Assembly (NCBI GenBank): GCA_005791325.1
Contig: SXXA01000145.1
Location: forward strand, 1-5,117
Origin: Actinomycetota bacterium
Lineage (GTDB): Bacteria; Margulisbacteria; Marinamargulisbacteria; SXXA01
Length of the DNA: 5,117 nt
Direction of reading: 5' to 3'
Positions 1 to 5,117 of the stretch are shown in pieces. A program made the position numbers and the translations under genes. The notes under the pieces are model-generated. The model did not search any database and had not been told where the DNA came from. It was given only the letters and a program-made list of their open reading frames with translations. Positions within the stretch are counted from its first letter, which is position 1. Each line of letters starts with the position of its first letter.

Positions 1-632
1 CTAAACCTGAACATGCTTTACCCCTATTGGATATGCTCAATGAGTTACAAATAAAGGCAACTTTTTTTTTGGTTGGACAAGAAATAAAAAGCCAAATAGA
101 TATTGTTAAGCGATTGGCGGATCAAGGGCATGAAGTCGCCAATCATACGTATACTCACCGGCGATTGCCACCATTATCCCCTGAGGATATTATTCGAGAG
201 CTACAACAAACCAACACCTTAATTCGTCGTGCAACAGGGCGATCTCCTCGCTTTTTTAGGCCGCCTGGAGGGCAATTTACGCCGGCTATTGTGGAATTAG
301 CCAAGTCGGAAGGTCTGCTGACGATTTTGTGGGATGTGAATGCCAAGGATTACACCACGGACCCCACCCGCTTTCCCATACCCGATGAATGGCGTCGACC
401 TACCGGCGTGATTCATCCACGAGACGCTATCACCGATGCAATTTTGCAAGATGTAAAACCGGGGAGCATTGTTTTAATGCACAATGGGGGGGATATTTTA
501 CGGGCTTTACCCAAAATTGTGAGCCAATTAAGGGGTAAGGGCTATGAAATTGTTACGGTTGGGGAATTGGTTCAAATGGGGGTGCCTGTATCAGGGGCTT
601 CCCACTATTCGAGTTATCATGTTCCCGATTAA
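1..632 (+). CDS. Polysaccharide deacetylase (NodB domain), 5'-truncated
   Basis: This is a carbohydrate esterase family 4 type deacetylase, expected to remove N- or O-acetyl groups from a cell-wall or extracellular polysaccharide using a divalent metal. The frame is open from base 3 to a TAA at 630-632. The residues before the possible TTG at 27 (KPEHALPLLDM) already match the family, so the gene starts upstream and the TFDDGP motif with its catalytic Asp is cut off. Visible motifs are ATFFLVG; the zinc-binding NHTYTH, with His codons at 144-146 and 156-158; RPPGG (from 258), which replaces the more usual R-x-P-Y; DVNAKDY in the position of the usual D-x-x-D-W; and IVLMHNGG near the C-terminus. 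A stretch of extra residues (around RFPIPDEW) sits between the last two motifs. The export signal, if any, would be in the missing part. It overlaps the next gene by 14 bases. The fold and class are secure; the exact substrate is not known. Confidence 0.93.
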   Translation, partial: KPEHALPLLDMLNELQIKATFFLVGQEIKSQIDIVKRLADQGHEVANHTYTHRRLPPLSPEDIIRELQQTNTLIRRATGRSPRFFRPPGGQFTPAIVELAKSEGLLTILWDVNAKDYTTDPTRFPIPDEWRRPTGVIHPRDAITDAILQDVKPGSIVLMHNGGDILRALPKIVSQLRGKGYEIVTVGELVQMGVPVSGASHYSSYHVPD

Positions 633-1428
633 CCCAACGGCCATTTTGACTGACGCCCATGGGGTAATTTATAACGAATCGGGCCCCATTCTTTCTGCCA
701 TTCACCGATTAAATATCTGGATCCAATCGGTTCCTGTGTGGGTGGTAACCAACAATACCACCGCATCCCCCACGCAAATTGCCACCCAACTTCAACACAT
801 GGGCTTGGCCATTTCATCGGATGCCATTATTTCGTCCGGTCACGGACTGGCGTTAGATCCCACTTGTCATCACTTGGTTCGTGGGGAACGGGTATTTACC
901 TACGGCTATCCCGATTCCGAATGGTATGTGACCCATGCCGGTGGCGTGGTGACCCATGAACCCGATGACGCAACCGTAATGGTGATTGCCGCCAGCACCA
1001 ATGAAACCAACGAGAGTATGTATGCCAAGGTAGCACGTTCCTTGACCCAAAACCCCCATCGCCCCGTCATTGCCATCAACCCCGATCATTATGTGTCCGC
1101 CGGCGATGGACGCCGTATCCCTGTGGCAGGGTATTACGCTGCACAGCTTGAAGCTACCCTGCCCATATCAGTTCGTTGGATGGGGAAACCGATGCCCGCC
1201 TTTTCGCAAGTGGTACGGCATGTTCTGAACCGTCAATTGGGCGATTTATGGGGTTCTAATGTGTATTTTTTTGATGATAATCCAAAAAACGTGCTGCAAC
1301 TCGAACGGGATTTGGGAATAACGGGGGTGGGGGTTCGGCAAACCGGATTGTTGCATGGGTATTCTGATCAACGTATTTTACAAGAATATGGGGTGATTCC
1401 CAATCATATGGTGGAGGTTCTTCAATGA
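619..1428 (+). CDS. HAD-superfamily class IIA-type hydrolase (phosphatase-like)
   Basis: The product is 269 residues and lacks a signal peptide, so it is probably cytoplasmic. HAD motif I is ILTDAHGV, with the nucleophile Asp at residue 12; motif II is VVTNNT (residues 42-47); motif III is the Lys in WMGKP (K190); motif IV is YFFDDNPKN (D219, D220). A C2-type cap lies between motifs II and III and includes INPDHYVSAGD, which resembles the NPD segment of class IIA proteins (NagD, pyridoxal phosphatase and TIGR01459-like families). The second Asp of motif I is replaced by His (H14); TIGR01459-type relatives also lack it, so the reaction may differ from a standard phosphomonoesterase. ATG 619 is chosen because motif I then lies about 12 residues from the start, as is normal for the family. 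An in-frame ATG at 544 would add an unrelated tail inside the upstream gene. There is no good Shine-Dalgarno near 619, so translation may depend on coupling to the upstream deacetylase. The gene ends in an ATGA overlap with the next. The substrate is unknown. Confidence 0.88.
   Translation: MFPINPTAILTDAHGVIYNESGPILSAIHRLNIWIQSVPVWVVTNNTTASPTQIATQLQHMGLAISSDAIISSGHGLALDPTCHHLVRGERVFTYGYPDSEWYVTHAGGVVTHEPDDATVMVIAASTNETNESMYAKVARSLTQNPHRPVIAINPDHYVSAGDGRRIPVAGYYAAQLEATLPISVRWMGKPMPAFSQVVRHVLNRQLGDLWGSNVYFFDDNPKNVLQLERDLGITGVGVRQTGLLHGYSDQRILQEYGVIPNHMVEVLQ
1413..1417 (+). promoter_or_regulatory. Ribosome binding site for second deacetylase
   Basis: GGAGG lies seven bases before the ATG at 1425 and inside the 3' end of the HAD gene. 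It is the only strong Shine-Dalgarno at a gene junction in this window and supports the chosen start. Confidence 0.75.
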
Positions 1429-2141
1429 AATGGATGGTGGCCTTATGGGTACTAATGGGGTGGACGGGATTGGGAATGGCCCAATCGGTTCGTGTTTTGT
1501 GTTATCACACGTTTTTGGGGAAGCCATCCATTGATACTGATTTTTCGATTCAAGAATTTGATTCCCACATTCGGGCCTTTCAAGCCAAAGGCTACCAATT
1601 TGTTAGTTTTGAAGCGATGAAAGCGGGTCAAATTACGGGTACACGCAATTTGTTATTGGTAATAGATGATGGGAATCGGACGGCGTATCAGGCGTTTTTG
1701 AAGGTATTAAAACCCCGAAAGATTCCGGTTATGATGGCCATTTACCCCGGTATTATTGGTGCGCGATCATTTGCTATGACGTGGGACCAACTTAAAGACG
1801 TCCTTCTGAATGGGGGCGAGGTGGCGTCTCATGGGTATTTTCATGAGTTTTTATCCGAGGAATTTAAAGCCAAACGGCCCAAGGATTTTGATCATGAAGT
1901 GCGGCTGTCTAAAACCATTTTAGAATCCAAATTGGGTCGTCGTATTGAGGTATATGTGTATCCGTTTGGGGTCTTTTCGGTGTCGGGCAAACAATTGCTA
2001 AAAGAAACAGGCTATTCCTATGCCATGACCATTCAGCCGGGGCCAACATTAATCCCTTTGCGTCGCAATCCCAATCCGCTTCAATTGCCACGCCTGATGT
2101 TGACCCGATCTAATATGGCAGGGGTGTTACAAACGTTATAA
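1425..2141 (+). CDS. Secreted NodB-like polysaccharide deacetylase
   Basis: This 238-residue protein has an N-terminal signal peptide: Lys2, a hydrophobic stretch to about residue 18, and a likely signal peptidase I site after GMA (residue 19). It should act outside the cytoplasmic membrane. The mature part opens with VRVLCYHTF, the YH start typical of exported PgaB/IcaB-like deacetylases. It then has the motif I region LLLVIDDGN (D81, D82), the metal-binding SHGYFH (H136 and H140) and YVYPFGVFS (residues 177-185, the usual R/Y-x-P-Y-G position). It ends in an LPRLML segment, as in other short CE4 domains. Its expected reaction is metal-dependent N-deacetylation of a glycan such as poly-GlcNAc or peptidoglycan; the substrate cannot be read from the sequence. 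The start overlaps the HAD stop as ATGA and has a good ribosome binding site. The stop overlaps the next start as TAATG. It is clearly different in sequence from the first deacetylase, so the two are not a recent tandem duplication. Confidence 0.92.
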   Translation: MKWMVALWVLMGWTGLGMAQSVRVLCYHTFLGKPSIDTDFSIQEFDSHIRAFQAKGYQFVSFEAMKAGQITGTRNLLLVIDDGNRTAYQAFLKVLKPRKIPVMMAIYPGIIGARSFAMTWDQLKDVLLNGGEVASHGYFHEFLSEEFKAKRPKDFDHEVRLSKTILESKLGRRIEVYVYPFGVFSVSGKQLLKETGYSYAMTIQPGPTLIPLRRNPNPLQLPRLMLTRSNMAGVLQTL

Positions 2142-5117
2142 TGAACCGGTTGGAATGGCTGGACCAATCGGCAGATGATCCTGATTTCAGCGATGCCATT
2201 CAGCGATTGCCAGATCGGTATTTTGATGCGTTTACCCCCAATGACATTCGCCGACACTTAACGGCATTGGGTCGGATTCAATCCAATCACCCGTTGGAAT
2301 TGGATGTTATATTGGTGACCGATGATTGGGTTGAAATCACCGTATTTGGATTTGATTACCCGTTTATATTAGCCATTATTACAGGGTTGTTGTCGTCATT
2401 TGGGGTTGATATTCGACGGGGGGAAATATTTACATTTGGCAATCAGCTTCCCATTAAAACCCATCGCTCACGGGATGCTATTTTACGGCAATTGCGACCC
2501 AAAAAAATTGTGGATTATTTTTATGGCTGTCGTCGAAATCCAACGGATTTTGTTAGCTGGAAAGAGTCGTTGCAACACGCATTTTTGGGAATCGGTCAAC
2601 ACTTGGCTGCCAATCCCACCCATGCGATAGAGCGGGTATGGCACCATGTGGCGACCAATTTGCCCCGCTATTATTTGGCCGATGCCACCCCGTTATCCCC
2701 ATCCCAAGTTCATTTTGATCAATCTCTACCTGATGTGACCCAATTGATATTAACCACCCAAGACACCCCTTTTTTCTTGTTTTCATTTTGTACCGCACTG
2801 GCGCATCATGGCTTGTCGGTGCAACAATTAAGCATTCACACCCAAGCCAACCAAGTGGAAGACACTTTTTATTTAACCACCCGCCACGGCCACAAAATTC
2901 AACATGCCAATGAATTGGATGCCTTGCGTTTGTCGGTGGTGTTATGCAAACAATTTACCTATTACCTCAACCGAGCTCCCAACCCCTTGGACGCCATTAC
3001 CAGATATGAGCAATTAATCCAAACGATTTTATCCTCACCCGATTCCCATTCTCGGTTACCATTTTTAACCAACCCATTGGCGTTACAAGACTTGGCACGG
3101 GTGTTGGGGGCCTCGGATTATTTGTGGGAAGATTTCATTCGCACCCATTATGAATCGTTGGAACCCTTGTTATCTGGTATCCAACCCGATCAGGGGACCC
3201 TCTTGGATCGACTGAATGTGGCAATGGCGGGGGCGGTGACTTATCAAGACCAACAACATCGATTAAATGCGTTTAAAGACCAAGAAATGTTTTGTATCGA
3301 TTTGTATCACTTGTGCCAACGCATTACCCTAATTGAGTTATCGGAGCGATTAACTGAATTGGCTGAATTGGTGGTTCGAACGGCGTGTGAGTGTGTAATG
3401 GCTGAATGGTCGAAGGGATATGGGGAACCCAAAACGATTGGGAACTTACCCGTTCAATGGGGGATATTCGGCTTGGGTAAGTTGGGAGGGGTTGCATTGG
3501 GCGTGGCGTCAGATATCGAACTATTATTGATTTATAGTGACCAGGGGTATACCAATGGGGCCAATCGGGTGGCCAATTCCCTATTTTTTGGGGAAGTGAT
3601 GAAAGAAATGAATCGCTTTATTGTGGCCAAACGATCGGGGATTTTCTCGATTGATATGCGATTGCGACCGTATGGAAAAGATGGGCCATTGGCCTCCAGT
3701 TTAGACCAGTTTTGCCGGTATTTTGACCGTGATGGGGATGCCCATTTGGTAGAAAGATTGGCTTTGGTTCGATTGCGTTGGGTGGCTGGGGACCCCCAAT
3801 TTGGGCATCGGATTGAATCGTTACGAGATGAATGGGTGTATTTTGGGGGAATGACTGATTTTTCGGCCTTGTGGGATCTTCGCAAACGCCAACATGATCA
3901 GAAAGTATGGCAACAACCCAATGCCAAATTTAGTCCGGGTGCGTTGGTGGATTTGGAATACACGGTTCAGGGACTACAGGTGCGATATGGGGCCCAAACC
4001 CCTCAACTTCGGACCCCTCGTATTCGGGAAGCATTACGCGGACTACAGTCGGTTGGCTTATTGGACCGCGTGTTAGTGGATCAATTGGTTAATGGGTATT
4101 TGTTTTTGAGGCGGGTGATTAATGGGTTGCGGGTATTGCGTGGATCGGCAGAGGACTTGAACCTGCCCGCCAGTGATGAATTGGAATTCGATCATTTGGC
4201 ACGACGGATGGGGTATGAAGCCAGGGAGGGGATTTCGGCCGCTGACCAGTTATTAATGGAATTTGAAACAGTGACGGCCATGGTTAGGGGGTTTTTAGAG
4301 CAACATTTTTCCCGCGATTCATTGGCATCTGACCAGGTGGTTAATGTAGCGGATTGGGTGTTAAATCCATTGTTACCCATGACATTGGTGGATCGTATTT
4401 TTGCTGGTTTTCGCTATCCGGAACAAGCCGCTCGAAATATTCGGTTATTAAGCGACAGTGGAGATCGCGTGGCGTTTGCTCGTGTGGCGGTGTTGGCATT
4501 GCAATGGCTCAAAAGCAAGCCCAATCCGGATCGAGCGTTGAATCATTGGGAGCGTTTTGTTCGGGCGGATGGGGATGCCACGGCTCATTTTGAGTTGTTG
4601 TTGTCCCAACCTGCCCGATTGGATATGTTATTGGATGTCTTTTCAATGAGTGATTATTTATCAGATTTATTAATTCGGCATCCGGATGAAATGGGGGAGG
4701 TGACCAAATCGGGGGGGTTACATACCAAGCCACAACGGGGTTCCCTCAATTGGGATGAGTCTGATCATCAATTGGACGCCTTGTCTTTTCGGTATCGCTT
4801 GAGGCGGTTTAAGCATCGGGAAATGTTACGGATTGCGATTCAAGATTTAACGTTGCGGGTGGAGTTGCCGGTGATTTATCGGCATTTATCGCTCGTAGCG
4901 GAAACCTGTTTGATGGCAGCATGGAATCGTGCAATTTTAGATGTGGGGGCGATGGCAATAGATGGGTGTTTTTGTATGTTGGCCATGGGGAAATTGGGGG
5001 GGTCGGAATTAAATTACAGTTCGGATATTGATTTAATTCCAGTGTTGGATGCGAGGGGATTGGCGGTGCCTTTGTCGCAAGCGATTGAGTGGGCCACCCA
5101 AGTGGTAAAGCAGGTTC
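2141..5117 (+). CDS. glnE: GlnE-like adenylyltransferase with N-terminal ACT pair, 3'-truncated
   Basis: The frame is open for 992 codons to the window end without a stop. GlnE proteins attach and remove AMP on glutamine synthetase. Order seen: an N-terminal helix-rich segment (1-60); ACT-like domain 1 (about 62-130: WVEITVFGFDYPF, then GEIFTFGN, then IVDYFYG); a linker; ACT-like domain 2 (about 198-254: LILTTQDTPFF, then IHTQANQVEDTFYL and HGHKI); a GlnE-like helical part (308-340); nucleotidyltransferase 1 (GLGKLGG at 444-450, SDIEL at 457-461, DMRLRPYG at 505-512, ERLALVRLRWVAGD); a helical region with SPGALVDLEYTVQ (598-610), matching the family's GGIRDIEF segment; a helical linker (LSDLLIRHPDE, 840-850); and nucleotidyltransferase 2 (AMGKLGGSELNYSSDIDL, 948-965), where the window ends. 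In E. coli GlnE the first module removes AMP and the second adds it. The first signature lies near residue 450 rather than near 170, because of the ACT extension. ATG 2141 overlaps the upstream stop by one base; the nearest purine run (AGGGG, 2120-2124) is too far, so translational coupling is likely. The family is secure; glutamine synthetase as the target is inferred. Confidence 0.88.
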   Translation, partial: MNRLEWLDQSADDPDFSDAIQRLPDRYFDAFTPNDIRRHLTALGRIQSNHPLELDVILVTDDWVEITVFGFDYPFILAIITGLLSSFGVDIRRGEIFTFGNQLPIKTHRSRDAILRQLRPKKIVDYFYGCRRNPTDFVSWKESLQHAFLGIGQHLAANPTHAIERVWHHVATNLPRYYLADATPLSPSQVHFDQSLPDVTQLILTTQDTPFFLFSFCTALAHHGLSVQQLSIHTQANQVEDTFYLTTRHGHKIQHANELDALRLSVVLCKQFTYYLNRAPNPLDAITRYEQLIQTILSSPDSHSRLPFLTNPLALQDLARVLGASDYLWEDFIRTHYESLEPLLSGIQPDQGTLLDRLNVAMAGAVTYQDQQHRLNAFKDQEMFCIDLYHLCQRITLIELSERLTELAELVVRTACECVMAEWSKGYGEPKTIGNLPVQWGIFGLGKLGGVALGVASDIELLLIYSDQGYTNGANRVANSLFFGEVMKEMNRFIVAKRSGIFSIDMRLRPYGKDGPLASSLDQFCRYFDRDGDAHLVERLALVRLRWVAGDPQFGHRIESLRDEWVYFGGMTDFSALWDLRKRQHDQKVWQQPNAKFSPGALVDLEYTVQGLQVRYGAQTPQLRTPRIREALRGLQSVGLLDRVLVDQLVNGYLFLRRVINGLRVLRGSAEDLNLPASDELEFDHLARRMGYEAREGISAADQLLMEFETVTAMVRGFLEQHFSRDSLASDQVVNVADWVLNPLLPMTLVDRIFAGFRYPEQAARNIRLLSDSGDRVAFARVAVLALQWLKSKPNPDRALNHWERFVRADGDATAHFELLLSQPARLDMLLDVFSMSDYLSDLLIRHPDEMGEVTKSGGLHTKPQRGSLNWDESDHQLDALSFRYRLRRFKHREMLRIAIQDLTLRVELPVIYRHLSLVAETCLMAAWNRAILDVGAMAIDGCFCMLAMGKLGGSELNYSSDIDLIPVLDARGLAVPLSQAIEWATQVVKQV

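Noticed and set aside
544..618. ATG at 544 as the start of the HAD gene
   Set aside because: It would add 25 residues with no HAD similarity and an 89-base overlap; motif I sits at the normal distance from ATG 619.
27..632. TTG at 27 as the start of the first deacetylase
   Set aside because: The in-frame residues upstream of it already match the family, and the essential TFDDGP motif would be missing, so the gene begins outside the window.
853..1089. Antisense and +2 frame ORFs inside the HAD gene (629-817, 738-959, 853-1089)
   Set aside because: The HAD frame covers them with conserved motifs on both sides; the glycine/histidine-rich antisense product is low-complexity.
1321..1337. Possible G-quadruplex from two adjacent five-G runs
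   Set aside because: Only two long runs are close together; four runs with short loops are not present, and the Gs are explained by Gly/Val codons.
2400..2630. Alternative-frame ORFs within the large gene (2400-2630, 2553-2798, 3894-4076, 4192-4380, 4354-4593, 4509-4733)
   Set aside because: All lie within the uninterrupted frame from 2141 that carries ACT and GlnE motifs; their translations show no family features.
3532..3885. Antisense open frame of 117 codons inside the GlnE-like gene
   Set aside because: No recognisable domain; it lies wholly opposite conserved nucleotidyltransferase coding sequence, so it is a shadow frame.
2141..5117. The large gene being GlnD rather than GlnE
   Set aside because: There are two nucleotidyltransferase modules with GKLGG and SDIDL/SDIEL signatures plus DMRLRP, all GlnE features; no HD domain is seen and the ACT pair is N-terminal instead of C-terminal.

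Overview
The window reads as part of one tightly packed, co-directional (+ strand) bacterial operon with essentially no non-coding DNA. Four genes are visible. Both ends of the window cut through coding sequence: the first gene lacks its 5' end and the last lacks its 3' end. Adjacent genes overlap by 14, 4 and 1 bases, so the set is probably transcribed and translated as a unit. No promoter, terminator, RNA gene, mobile element or CRISPR repeat was seen.

Layout: (1) bases 1-632, the C-terminal most of a NodB-fold polysaccharide deacetylase; (2) 619-1428, a HAD-superfamily class IIA-type hydrolase; (3) 1425-2141, a second, secreted, NodB-like polysaccharide deacetylase with a signal peptide; (4) 2141 to beyond the end, a very large open frame (992 codons visible). 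The product of (4) carries two GlnE-type nucleotidyltransferase modules (glutamine synthetase adenylyltransferase family), preceded by about 440 residues containing what read as two ACT domains of the GlnD (PII uridylyltransferase) type.

The most interesting object is gene 4. It looks like a fusion of the sensory ACT pair of GlnD to the catalytic core of GlnE. This suggests a single protein that could sense glutamine or another amino acid directly and control glutamine synthetase without a separate GlnD/PII relay. Its first nucleotidyltransferase module has a changed signature (SDIEL in place of SDIDL), while the second keeps the canonical one. No glutamine synthetase, PII or ammonium transporter gene is in the window, so the substrate is inferred from family only.

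The organism is a bacterium of roughly balanced base composition, with a preference for TTG leucine, GGG glycine and CAA glutamine codons. GlnE-type regulation and an exported deacetylase fit many bacterial phyla. I cannot assign a phylum from the sequence alone. How the envelope enzymes and the nitrogen regulator work together is unknown; the shared operon is the only evidence of a link.
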